This document shows positions 33,388-43,689 of a stretch of 64,000 nt of DNA, piece by piece (position 1 is the stretch's first letter; every line of letters begins with the position of its first letter). Location: positions 83,507,847-83,571,846 of the forward strand of contig NC_087064.1 of the NCBI RefSeq assembly GCF_963678635.1, given 5' to 3'. The notes below the pieces were generated by a model. It did not search any database. It was given only the letters and a program-made list of their open reading frames with translations, and had not been told where the DNA came from. The translations under genes and the position numbers were made by a program. The DNA comes from Symsagittifera roscoffensis. Its lineage: Eukaryota; Xenacoelomorpha; Acoela; Convolutidae.

Positions 33388-33420
33388 AGTTTGAGATAAT
33401 TCTTTTGCTTTCGTCGATGT

Positions 33421-34291
33421 TGACTGTAGTTTGCCATCCTTGTCTGCTCCAATGTTTTCTCAATAAAGTCCATTATTTTACGATAATCTTCCTTTTGGTC
33501 GTACAAATCTGAGTAAATCTTGTATGATGCTGATTTATATTCTTTTTGGCTAAGCTTGACATGTTTAAAATTTGCTGTTTGCTTGACATGTTTAAAATGG
33601 TTGCAAATGACTGGTAACTGGAATGACAGTATTTAATAATGACTTCAGATCCTATTTTTCTGCTAAATAATTTAATTTTTGTGCTGAGATAACTTTCTTT
33701 TTTTTGCAAATTAATTTCCTTTTTCTGCTGAATAACTTTCTTCTGCAATTATAAGTTTCTTTTTTCCTTTCCCAAAATTATTTTGTTCGCTCGTCTGATT
33801 TGATCAAGCATTAAATTCTTGTTTTTCTGCTGATAAATATGTTCTGCTAAAAAATAACTTTTATCTGCAAAATAATTTTCTTTTTCTGCTGAATAATTTT
33901 TCTGCAAAACAGTTTTCTTTTTCTGTTGAATAGCTAATTTTTTTTTTCTTCTAATTTGTTTTTCTTTAACTGTCTTTTTCTTTTGCCAAGTTCATTTTTT
34001 TTAATACAGATTTTTGAATAAAGCATGTATGGAATTTTCCAAATTTAGGGTTTGATAATTTAATGTACGGATGTTTTTGTTTCAACGCGAATAAAGTTTC
34101 TAGTTCAGATTAATCTCTATCTGAACGACTCTATTTTTTGTTTTTAGAGAATTTTTATTTAGTGTTTGAATGTCAGAAAGATCAGAAGCGAAAATGATGA
34201 AAAAATGAGCAAAAAAAGCCGACTGATTTCTAGAAGTCCAAATTTTCTGATTTCTGAAAGTGATTTCTAGAAGTGATTTCTAGACTGATAT
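33421..34291. other. No gene seen; pyrimidine-rich spacer
   Basis: T-rich with recurring TTTTTCTGCTGAATAA-like phrases between about 33660 and 33960, which look like a decayed short tandem repeat. No accepted ORF. Confidence 0.45.
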
Positions 34292-34609
34292 CTAGAAGTC
34301 CATAGTCATCGCTGCCTTGAACAATAAACTGTGAAATCCCTTCAGATGAACATAAGCTTTCACTCTGAAAGTCTGGAAGAAACAATTCGAATCAAAATAT
34401 CCTTTGAACCGCACTTGGCACTGAGTACTCTCGTACATATACGTAAAAACAAGTTTTTCAGCTTTGATTTGTTTGTTACAAATGGCGTAAACTTGTTTTC
34501 TATTTGGAATGTAGAAACAGGTAGCTCCGACTGTCAAACTGTTGTCGAGATCAATTTTGAGAGTTCCATCGGGGTTCGAAGGACACTTAATTTGTATCTG
34601 TGTTTTCAT
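34292..34609 (-). CDS. Unrecognised ORF, 105 aa, doubtful
   Basis: ATG start, even composition, five cysteines and alternating hydrophobic pattern (for example GATCFYIPNRKQVYAIC). It could be an exon or fragment of a small Cys-containing protein. It has no signal peptide and no partner exon that I can join, and an equally long antisense frame exists. I keep it only as a possibility. Confidence 0.2.
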   Translation of the reverse strand: MKTQIQIKCPSNPDGTLKIDLDNSLTVGATCFYIPNRKQVYAICNKQIKAEKLVFTYMYESTQCQVRFKGYFDSNCFFQTFRVKAYVHLKGFHSLLFKAAMTMDF

Positions 34610-35050
34610 TCTTTGATCATAATCTATTGTCTCATGATTTACTGGTTAAGAAATGATTGCGAGCAAAACTATTTTAATAAAAAATATCATCAAAAACAAT
34701 CCAAACTATATAAAAAGTTTATCACAACAATTAGGTAAATTATAGAAAGTAAATTATAAAAGGGGCTCTTCCGTTTAGGTACGGTCGTGAACAAGCTGGA
34801 TAGGGCCCATACCAGTATTGTATAAATACATCAATAAACAATATTGCAGGAACTAAGTCAATTCAGCATTTAATGCATTGTCATTAAAAGGATTTACTTC
34901 AACCGCCCCTCCTCTACAATAGCACTAATTGAAATGTCTATGAATTGCGTCTTACGCAGTGATCTGCAACCCCATATACAAAGGATAGCGCTCCTGAGCA
35001 GCGCGAAGCTTATCTTAGTTCTTATATAGTTTATTGTTTCTGTGTAGCTT
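34610..35050. other. Spacer, probably including 3' UTR of the next LINE
   Basis: On the minus strand, AATAAACTATAT near 35030 may be the poly(A) signal of the element whose coding end is at 35051. Nothing else recognised. Confidence 0.4.
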
Positions 35051-35995
35051 TCATGCATTTTTCACTAAATTTTCAGTTATCCGCTGCATTGTGCGAGTAG
35101 CTGCTGGTGCGGCACCACCAGTGCAGCCAAAAATGAGCGGGCACAAGCTGCTCTGTTCGACTTGTAGAACTCTCTGTTGGTATTTTGAATTTTTTAGTGA
35201 TTCGTGGTACTTATAGGCGTCTTTCAGTAGTCTTCGTGAAGTTTTTGCGTGCGGGTTGAAGACTTTGACATCAAAGAAGGTTCGGCTAAACCTTAAGCCC
35301 CATAATCCATTTGCTTTTACATCTATTCGAGCGTCTTCATCAGTTGTGGTTGAATTGTTGACAAAGCTCTCGCCTTGCAACGACTGAAGTTTCGGCTCGA
35401 TCTCAACATCAAAGCAAACCTCGCTCATGAAGGTGGCAAAGGTATCTCTGATTTCGTTATTCCTCATGTGGGTGTATCCACACCTTGCACAGTGAAAGGC
35501 GTCGGTAAGGTCGAAAGATTGACCACATGCACATGTGAGTGGAATGTTGGTTGGTTCCCATCCATATCTGAGATAAATTCCATCCCGGAATTCGGATTTA
35601 TTCAGGTTAAAATTATATCTGCTAAGAGGCAGTGCATTTAACCAGTTTGAGGCTCCTTTTTCGGAGGCCAACTCAAGTGCGTATTTTTCATTGTCGCTCA
35701 AGTTGTTCAAAATGTTAGTTCTCTTTTGGTTTGTTCTTTCAGTTTTAAGTGTTTTGATTTTTGAATAGATTTTTTCTTGCTCAGGTATAGCTGTTAATGG
35801 GTCGTATGTGTCTAGGACTGACGATGTTTTAATTGACAATTCTAAAGAATTCTCAAAATCAGAAGGTAGCTTGATATTCAGACCACCCATTTTCAGTGGC
35901 AAAGAAGCGATGTCTCTGAATTGATGGCTGATATTGTCTTTAAAAATTAAATTTGGAATTAGATTTTCCTGCAGTATCTTCTCGCAGGTTTGCAT
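35051..35995 (-). pseudogene. LINE C-terminal region with restriction-like endonuclease features
   Basis: An uninterrupted 314-codon frame. Features: LPLKMGGLNIKLP, SNWLNALPL, RDGIYLRYGW, CACGQSFDLTDAFHCARCGY, then DEDARIDVK and FFDVKVFNP, which fit a PD..(D/E)xK nuclease, and a C-terminal CPLIFGCTGGAAPAA segment. This type of protein end is widespread in invertebrate repeats. Function is inferred from the R2-like group. Confidence 0.6.
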
Positions 35996-36061
35996 GTTTT
36001 CTGTGGTATTGGGGGTAGTTCTAGCTAAAAACGATAACTTTTCTTGTACCCCTTTGATGTA

Positions 36062-36280
36062 TTAGGAGTACATGTTTTGTGGTGATGTTTTCTCGATCTT
36101 GCCAAGTGTTTTCTGTATTCTATTAAGTTCTTCTAACTGAGTTTCTAAGAAAGTTATACATTCAGTCTCGGATCCTTTGACAAAACCAAGTACTCTGGCC
36201 CCTTTCTTCATTTCAATTTTGGTATTTTTGAGTACTTTTATCGCCTCATTGTATTTGCAACTTTTACAATGAGCTGGCAT
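36062..36280 (-). pseudogene. LINE connector fragment between RT and nuclease
   Basis: 72 codons including LGFVKGSETECITFLETQLEELN. Position between the RT and C-terminal part of the same element; helical, charged. No independent function recognised. Confidence 0.5.
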
Positions 36281-36309
36281 TTCGATGCCTTTACATGATA
36301 TCCAAAATA

Positions 36310-37750
36310 TTTTCCGTGTTTGATAATGTTGTCAAGAACTCTTTGCAGCCTTTTCATTTTACCGACTGCGTACCCATTGTCTGCTTACCATTTCTGTGTT
36401 AGGCTGTTATCGTTGACTAGTTTTATTGAAGGTAAAGTGGCTAGCCCGTACATTGCCATTGCTAATGGGTCTCCTTGTGTAATTCCTTCTCTAGATAGGA
36501 TTTCTTTTTTATTTTCGTGAGTTTGGATGGATTAGAATATGAGTGCTGTATTGGTGGTAGTATCGAAGGGCATATATTTGAAATGTTTTTTTTTTAAATC
36601 CAGGTTCCGGTTTAGAGAGTTAAATGCATTTTCCGCGTCTATCAGCAATAATGCATTGGAATCTGTTTTCTCGTATTGCTTCCTAAGCGTATGAATTGCA
36701 CATTCGATGCCCTATTTTTGGCCAGGGTATAGTTGGTAATTCGATCCGAGTACCATAAGTTCGCTTTTTAAGCACTTTGTGATCGTTCTGTCTATTATGC
36801 TGCGGATGACTTCGCCTATGCCAATTGGCCTAACTCCTGGGTTTTTATCAAGTGGAATTCGTCGACAGGCCCTATATGGTTCAAGAAGCTCATGATTTAG
36901 TTCTTCTGTCGATATTTTCTGTGCAATTTTGGCTAGTGTCTTTGATATTTCAACTGACTGTTGACCAAAGTGCGTTAGTATGCGTCTCCACTCATTTGCA
37001 TCCAGACCTGAGGGTCCATGCGAACCAAGTATTGTCATGGCAGCCCTCCAAATTTTCTGGGGGTTTATTTGGTCGAACGTGGATGAGTGGAAAGGGATTG
37101 TGTCTTCCGAGCAAGGTGTTATATAGTTGCTGCTTACTGGTTTAGCGGGAGGGTGTTTCTCGATGAGGATTTGCTCAACAGTTTGACCTTTGACGGTTTC
37201 TTCGAGTGAAAGAACTCCCTTGGAGGTATCAGTTAATTTAGCAAAGGCACTAAATATTTTTCCTGTGTTCATTAATTTATTAAATTGCTGTGCTTCAGTT
37301 TCTACTTTCTTTTTCTTACTCTTTACCACACGCGTTTGCAGCTCTTTTCCCTCGTTAAAAAGTTCGTCCAGTTCGCATTTATGCCAGTGCCTAAGTCTTC
37401 TTGCTACAGTTTTGGAGTTCAAACCATCACTCTCCAATTTGGTTTTACATTGCATGGGCTGAGGGAATATCATTGTTGCGTGCCTTGCGTATGTGTTTTC
37501 TTGTGTTTCAATTAACGAGTTGAGGGTTCTATTTACAGTTTCTATAAAATTAAACCCAATTCTTTTTTTTGCGAGGATCATAAAGACTGGTTTCCAGTGC
37601 ACTGCTTGGCTGTAGATTGTTCTTATTTTGTCTTTTATCTCAGGTGTGGGATTTGACCAGGGGTCGGGTTTGGCTGATATAGTTTCGTTGCTGTTTGCAA
37701 TGGCAGGATTTTGATCGTTACTGTTTTCGATGGAGATGATGATTTTTATC
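36310..37750 (-). pseudogene. LINE reverse transcriptase region, broken
   Basis: The open part 37750-36712 carries HGPSGLDANEWRRIL and ACRRIPLDKNPGVRPIGIGEVIRS, the entry to the RT domain. Past the stop near 36712 other frames give LLIDAENAFNSLNR (first catalytic Asp), then [18 protein letters not shown], and a damaged W.ADN in place of (Y/F)ADD. So the RT is recognisable but dead. Confidence 0.75.
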
Positions 37751-39788
37751 TACTGAACAAAAACAATAGTAATACAAAAAATAAGTAGTAGCCCTGCTTT
37801 TAGCTGAGACCCAGCCATGAGCTCACTAATTTTGCATATAACTAAGTTAATCAGAGCGTTCTGATCGAAGCCGAAAACAGTAACGTTTTTTTTTGTCGAC
37901 GCGATGTTAGAAAGACCACCAAAAAACAGGCTTTGCACAGACGGTGAAAAGCATCTAGGGCTGTGTTTAGACGCTGGCCAGTCGTTTTAGAAACTAGCTT
38001 TATATTCCGTCGATATGTACTTCCGGGCGAAGGTTACATAGATGTTTTTATGGCGCTCCTGGTTGTTATTCTTTTTAACATCATGACCGGCAGAACCGTT
38101 AACGAGCACTCCGCGCCGAGCGGATACTCATAACAAGGCCCTAAGTACCGGGACCGAAGGGTAGTTCGGAACGTGGAAGCCTCCCGGATTCCCGTGAAAA
38201 GTTTTTTAACCTAGTTAAGACCGAAGTTCACGTACCAGGAAGGGTGGGGGATTGGCCGCCCCGTCTTTCCCAGAAAATTTGTGACCAAAAACACTTAAAG
38301 ATAAACAGGAAAACAAACAAAAAGTAGTATAGTACCTAAGAAATAGGAAAAAACAAACAAATAACCGAAAATACCAAAAACAGTAAAAAAAGTAGAAATC
38401 ATCCCCCCAGACGAGATGTGATCCGACCCTCCCGTTTGTTGTTGTTAGATATAGTGTTGTTACAGGCATTTATATCATTCAGGATCTTTACGATCAAATT
38501 TGTGGCCCGTTTGTGGTGCTTCTACTGTAGGGTTATTCGAGTATTTAAGCACGTTAATGCTAATTTGAGCTCAATCCGGAAGGGTCTCGGGATTTGAGAA
38601 CAAGACTGATCCGGCAAGCAGTGCAAGGAGCGACAAGAAGGGGCTCAAGGATAACAACAACCGACTGTTGGGTAGCGTCAACAAGTTTTGTATCCCTTTA
38701 GTTACAAAAAGTAGGATATTATACTGTGGGGTGCTCGACAGTGACTGCACTGCGGTGACCCTCCACCGAAGTGCGAATTTCCGAGTTAAGCACCTTATTT
38801 TTCGGGTATTGAACAAACCCGGAGCGGTACAATAATACTAGTATTACTATTTATACAGCCTATATTAATACTCCTGTTCCGTTTTTCAGTGAAAAACACG
38901 GTAAGCAGACCGGTTTTTAGGGTCAAAATAGCGATGTTTTGACCCCACCACAAATGGCGATTTTTGAGATATCGATATTTTTTGGAACGGAAAAAAGCGC
39001 AAAAATAGTGTGTTACCTCGTAATTGTACTAGTATAATAGGTAGAACCGGTTGAGTTTAGTTCAGAAGTGGTTGGAACTAATTGGGTACAAAAATCGAAT
39101 TTTCTTGATTTTTGAAAAAATGAAACGCTACAAAACAAAAATTTTTGTGAAATTTTTGAGTTAGGACAGTAAAAATTATTGTTCGGACAACGTTAGCTAG
39201 TGAATCGACAGGTTTTAAAACCCGTTTGCCGATAAGTTTCCGGATCACAGTGAAACCGAGCTTAACGTGTTTGATTTAGTGGATTTATCAATCCGGAAGA
39301 GTCCATATAGCATTGTTTTTGGCAACTTTTTTCAGCTGGAGCGTTTTAGATAGGTATTTTGCATTAAACTAGAAAAACATAGGCTTTTTGAGCTCGGATC
39401 AAATTTTTAGGTCGGAAATATCAGATTTGCGAAAAAAAATTAGGCGGAACCTATAAGAGAGAAAATTTTTTGATTTTAGAAAAAAGTCGTTTTGATTAAT
39501 AAACTTGGAACAACTGGAAAGATCTTGTTGATCTTGGTACCATTAGATCTAATATTAAGTGAGCTTACTCATAGAACTTTCAATTATTCGAAAAAAATAA
39601 GCGTGAGAATTTTTTAAGATTGTTTTTTTTTTAGCAAAGTCACTAATTCGGGAAGGTAGACCCTTCACGTTTTATAAATTTTTTTATGGAAAACCCTTAT
39701 ACACCTACCAAAGGGTAGTTAAGGATGAATAAGGCAATTTTACGCTGTTCTAGACAAAAAGGGAAGGCTATGGAAATCAGAAAACCAA
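37751..39788. other. No gene; spacer with a recurrent CCGGAAGGGTC motif
   Basis: No supported ORF. AATCCGGAAGGGTC-like motifs occur at 38573, 39290, 40238 and 40312, leading into the 25-bp array at 40361. The rest is not recognised. Confidence 0.5.
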
Positions 39789-40038
39789 CTATGTATGTAT
39801 GTATGTATGTATGTATGTATGTATGTATGTATGTATGTGTGTATGTATGTATATATGTGTGTATGTATGCATGTATGTATGTATGTATGTATGTATGTAT
39901 GTATGTATGTATGTATGTATGTATGTATGCATGTATGTATGTATGTATGTATGTATGTATGTATGTATGTATGTATGCATGTATGTATGTATGTATGTAT
40001 GTATGTATGTATGTATGTATGTATGTATGTATGTATAA
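39789..40038. repeat. (ATGT)n microsatellite, about 250 bp
   Basis: About 60 units with sparse variants (GTGT, GCAT, ATAT). Long open frames on both strands (Tyr-Val-Cys-Met or Ile-His-Thr-Tyr repeats) are by-products of a 4-bp unit and not genes. Confidence 0.97.
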
Positions 40039-40360
40039 GATTATCTTTTCTCCAAGATTCATCAAAAACTGCACTTTTGCTCAAATTTTTCTCAAATTAA
40101 GGAGTGCAGTGTGAAGTAACTTGTTTTTAAATTGAGAACAAGCTTAACTGAGGAGAAAAAAAGGTACACAATCGAAATTAGGCTTGTTACAAGACCCTTC
40201 ACAGTTAAGGTGAATTGTCAAATAAGAGGCTAGCTTCAATCCGGAAGTGTCTTGGGACAAATAATACACCCCTCCTAGTTAGTCTCTACAGCATAATAGC
40301 ATCGGAGAAAGTATCCGGAAGGGTATAGTGTAAAAACTTTAAAAATCCCGGAAAAGCTAT

Positions 40361-40459
40361 TTTTGCCAATCTGGAGGGGTCCTGTTTTTGCCAATCCGGA
40401 GGGGTCTCAATTTTGCCAATCCGGAGGGGTCCCAATTTTGCCAATCCGGTGGAGTTCTG
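40361..40459 (+). repeat. 25-bp tandem repeat, four copies
   Basis: TTTTGCCAATCCGGAGGGGTC starts at 40361, 40386, 40411 and 40436. Related single motifs lie upstream. It ends exactly where homology to the repeated coding unit begins. Confidence 0.9.
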
Positions 40460-40473
40460 TTTCTCAATGCCTG

Positions 40474-41886
40474 ATAAAAGAAATTCTCCAAGCAGTCGTA
40501 GAAGTATCGATCGTTGAATTATTAGCCCTGTTCGTGACATTTGGAGCAGAGAACTTCGTCAGAGGACCAGCGATACTGCTCACCGAAGGAGTGCAGAATT
40601 TGCGATTAGATGGACTTCTAACGTTAATTGCTATAACACACGGAAACTTGGGAGGATTGATGAATCTTACACGCTACCCGGAGCAAATGAGGGAGAACGT
40701 GAGAAGATTTGACGTGAAGCGACCCACGGATTCCTGGACCAAGATAAGACATATGCGACATACTCTTATCGGATACCTACTGCAGCAGAATGACTTTGGA
40801 ACAGGATAGGATGAGACCATTCAGAGGGAGGAAGACGTGCGACGTCATACTGGGGGCACGCCCCTGCTAACTGACCTGAGCTTAGCTATGAGGACCGATC
40901 CCTTAGCATTGATCAGGGGAGCCAGGGAGTTCGTGACTGTGATATATGGTCCGGCAGTCACGTTTGTGTTCCCTGAAGTTAAGGTGGAGGCCTACAGGAG
41001 GTCGGTGTTGCACCTGAACCTCATATCAGCAGTGGACGGAAGTGCACTTAACTGTGCACTTAAGTGCACGCAACACGCACTAAGAGAAATGATGAGTGAG
41101 GACTTGTTATTCGGGAAGATATCAGAGCCGGAGATGACCGTCATAAACTTTGATGATCGCTTCCGAGACAGCATGGAAGAAGTGGATAGAGGGCACATCG
41201 AGGTATTCCCGAAGCTCTGGAATCTAAGACCCTACGATAAGACGAATGGCGAAGTCACAAGAATTCCTCGACTGACTGCAGCCTATCGTAAATTGAGGGA
41301 AGAAACGAAAGGCGGTGTGACTACAAGAAATTACCAGAAGATATCCTGAATTCCCTTTGATTAGAAGGATGTTGCTTGGAGTAGACTCCGTAGTACAAAC
41401 TCCTAGGTTGAGAGCCTTTGAAACTAATGAAAGGAGGGTAGCGAAACTCTCCGAGATGATGGACCCGTGCTTTCTGGGCAGAAACGCCGCAGTGCTACAG
41501 TATACGCAGTTTGCCTACACAGATGAAACAACGAGTTGACGGATGAACAATACAGCGACTCCGAAGCCTGGAAGATTTGACGAGGAATTGGCGAAACTGG
41601 ATCTAGCGCCTATGGTCATGAGAGGCAAGGCTGACTTACCAGAAGCCTCCCTAAACTTAACGAGCGTGAAACATGGGTTAATGGTTGGCGGAACACTACA
41701 GACTAGAACCATGCTAGCACTTTTTGGCTGTGAAGAAGTCAAGGTAGTTCACGTAGAGGAGGAAGATCAGTCAGCTGGCAGACTAGTTGTACCAAAAATT
41801 TCAGATGGAGCAAGGGATGAAGAGCAAGGGCCCTCAAGTTCAGGAAAAGATCCAAAACGAGACGATGGGCAGGAAGGAAGACGTTA
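40474..41886 (+). pseudogene. Copy A: helical domain of the unclassified protein
   Basis: A mostly alpha-helical stretch: VVEVSIVELLALFVTFGAEN, AITHGNLGGLMNLTRYPEQ, PLLTDLSLAMRTDPLALI, YGPAVTFVFPEVKVEAYRRS, then FDDRFRDSMEEVDRGHIEVFP and MDPCFLGRNAAVLQYTQFA. I recognise no enzyme motif, zinc finger, RT or integrase. Lesions: TAG at 40807, frameshift near 41345, TGA at 41537. Acidic and charged towards the end (HVEEEDQSAG). It may be a structural or nucleic-acid-packaging protein; that is a guess. Confidence 0.6.
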
Positions 41887-41894
41887 ATCGGAGG

Positions 41895-42379
41895 GTGTCG
41901 ATGATGGTATGCCTATTGACTACTCTTTGGCAGAAATTCAAGTGCGCGGTACTGACCGTCTGCACCGAACGAGGAGGGAGTCGATGATGGTATGCCTATT
42001 CACTACTCTCTGGCAGAAATTCAAGTGCGCGGTACTGACCGTCTGCACCGTACCAATGAGCACAAAAACGTTGACATCGACAGGAAGAAGACATAATGAA
42101 GGAGTCATCAGGTGGAACAACATACTGAGAAATCTGGCGAGTCGGAATGCTAGACGTATGATCCTTATGGACATTGAACACGAGCTGAGAGCTATGGATC
42201 AAGCCAGACTAACCACCGATGGGATCCACTTTGATAGTATCGAAGGACAAGCCTGGATGAACCGAGTCTTCCAGGAGCGACTGGATGAAATGGAAATCGA
42301 GCTCTTTGACACGGGAGTGCTAAAGAAGGAAGAAACCACGAACGAGCCGGCAATTCCAACCTTTGTGCCCCTAACCTAG
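41895..42379 (+). pseudogene. Copy A: SGNH-hydrolase-like segment containing the DxxH block
   Basis: Reads RWNNILRNLASRNARRMILMD.. then ARLTTDGIHFDSIEGQAWMN. D-G-I-H followed by a Gly/Trp-containing helix is the usual form of SGNH block V, which supplies the catalytic Asp and His. An 83-bp tandem duplication at its start (41897 and 41980) shifts the frame. No copy of this segment is present in B or C. Confidence 0.5.
41897..42062 (+). repeat. 83-bp tandem duplication, two copies
   Basis: GTCGATGATGGTATGCCTATT begins at 41897 and at 41980, and the following 60 bases match. As 83 is not divisible by three, it breaks the reading frame. Confidence 0.92.
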
Positions 42380-43080
42380 AAACACGTCTGGAAACGGTCC
42401 CAACCGTGACCTATAGGCCGCAAAGCTCTAGCGAGCCAGGGCGAAGGACATATGTACAGGATCGATTGGGAGAAGCGCCAACAAGAAGAACCATTCATCC
42501 AAGGCGAAGATTAGGACCCGTTAATCCGACCGCTGAGACAAGCACCTCGAGATCAGAGACAAGATCAGAGACAACGAGTACCAGCCGAGAGGAGCGATGA
42601 CCAGACAGGGGCTCTTTGCTGTGGTCGAGGCCCATACCTTCTCCCTGGTATATCTACAAACAGGACCTGATGAAAGTGAACCTTCAGACGGTGAGGTTTG
42701 CAACAGATGCCATGAGGATGTTAACTGGAGCGAGATTATCTGTCAACGGACTGTATTCAATAGCAGCCGTGGACTGGTTGAGAGCAGCTGGCATAAACTT
42801 CAGCTCCACGACCGCCTTGAGGTTTGCCGACTTAGAGGGACTGTCCTCAAACAATACAATGGGTCCAGTAAATGCAAGACTTTTGCAAGATGTGAAACTG
42901 AATCATGATGAAGGAATACGAGAAGAAAGGCCCGGAAGATTCTTGTCAACGAAGGAACCAATAGGACAACACGTGAAAATGTTCGGGCAGATACGAGCAC
43001 CCCCCAGGTCACGTAAAAGAATTAGTGGACGATTAGGAAATAGTGGACAATCTTTGCAGCGTATGACAAAACATAAATGA
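42380..43080 (+). pseudogene. Linker and conserved domain between copy A and copy B
   Basis: One frame continues from about 42375 to 43080 with a single TGA at 42598. A basic, Ser/Arg/Thr-rich linker (TSTSRSETRSETTSTSREER) is followed by VRFATDAMRMLTGARLSVNG, AAVDWLRAAGINFSS and RLLQDVKLNHDEGIREERPG. The last part recurs at the start of copy C (48836). Unrecognised; the linker looks like a nucleic-acid-binding, disordered region. Confidence 0.5.
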
Positions 43081-43683
43081 GGAAAGCAAAGATTATGATA
43101 GTCGCGAACTCAGACTTCGTATATAGCTCCAAGTCTCTGTTTTGGCCTGACGTTATAATGTTGGCAGTGGCCGACCTGGACCTAATGCAGTCTTTGTCAA
43201 TGGCAATCGGGAGACAACGAAAGACGGAAATGAACCCAATCACAATCGTATTTGCCGGCATGAACGACCATCTACACAGTAGGGGTTTCCTGAGCAGACT
43301 CGTGCGGAGAGGCTACGACGGCCGAAGACGCTGTATGGCCAGCTATAAAGGATATCCTCGAATCAATGGGTGAAGTAGTGGACACCCTGAAAGAAGGTGC
43401 CTTCACCAAGATAACACCGAGAGCCGTGTTTGCACTGTCTCCGGGATATGCACATCTCCCGGATGGACTGAAGTTTGTATACGCGATGGTGGCGTTGCTC
43501 TCGGAAGGGAAGCATGATGTAATCATATCTGCCCGAAATCGCAGAATAGAGTTGGAGAACCTAAGACCACTTCGGGCGGAATTACCTGCGGTGTGGTCTG
43601 ACGTCTGGAATGCGATGCGAGGATTTAACAACCACTCACTACTCCTTTTAGAGTTAGACGAAGTACTGGGGTTGGAACTGTAG
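43077..43683 (+). pseudogene. Copy B: SGNH-like N-terminal segment (GMND block)
   Basis: KIMIVANSDFVYSS, then PITIVFAGMNDHLHSRGFLS (GMND at 43257-43268), then RAVFALSPGYAHLPDGLKF. A hydrophobic strand running into G-x-N-D is SGNH block III, which provides the oxyanion-hole Asn. The block I serine motif GDS is not obvious; NSD in VANSDF occupies about the right place. Two frame changes (near 43300 and 43370) and a stop at 43681 interrupt it. Confidence 0.5.
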
Positions 43684-43689
43684 AACTTC

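Larger units (their letters stand above)
29194..33420 (-). mobile_element. Degenerate CR1/L2-like LINE
   Basis: On the minus strand, in order: ORF1 with an esterase-like domain (33387-32605), the beginning of ORF2 with DIHLNPGP (about 32195), an AP-type endonuclease (31983-31444), a broken RT (about 31440-30211) and a 3' portion containing an internal duplication of about 315 bp (29946 and 30261). An SGNH/esterase-type ORF1 is typical of CR1 and L2 LINEs. Many stops show it is inactive. Confidence 0.8.
35051..37750 (-). mobile_element. Degenerate LINE with restriction-like endonuclease type C-terminus
   Basis: Minus-strand order: N-terminal/RT part (open from 37750 to 36712), broken RT palm (about 36710-36310), connecting piece (36280-36062), C-terminal nuclease-like part (35995-35051). 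The C-terminal part shares layout with 28449-27967: WLNALPL, a C-x-C..H..C cluster, a conserved Arg/Asp region, FFDVKVFNP. Stops at several junctions show it is dead. Confidence 0.7.
40460..42380 (+). repeat. Unclassified polyprotein-like unit, copy A (5'-truncated, internally deleted)
   Basis: Starts abruptly at the point matching 44159 in copy B and 49893 in copy C. It matches B at near identity until about 41890 (B 45550), then jumps to sequence not present in B or C (41897-42380). Shares two lesions with B: a frameshift after QKIS (41349 / 45024) and an in-frame TGA after DETT (41539 / 45214). It also has its own TAG at 40807 and a small insertion at about 41053-41062. Confidence 0.85.

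Noticed and set aside
39695-40114. Long open frames with Tyr-Val-Cys-Met or Ile-His-Thr-Tyr repeats
   Set aside because: They arise automatically from the ATGT repeat on both strands and in several frames.
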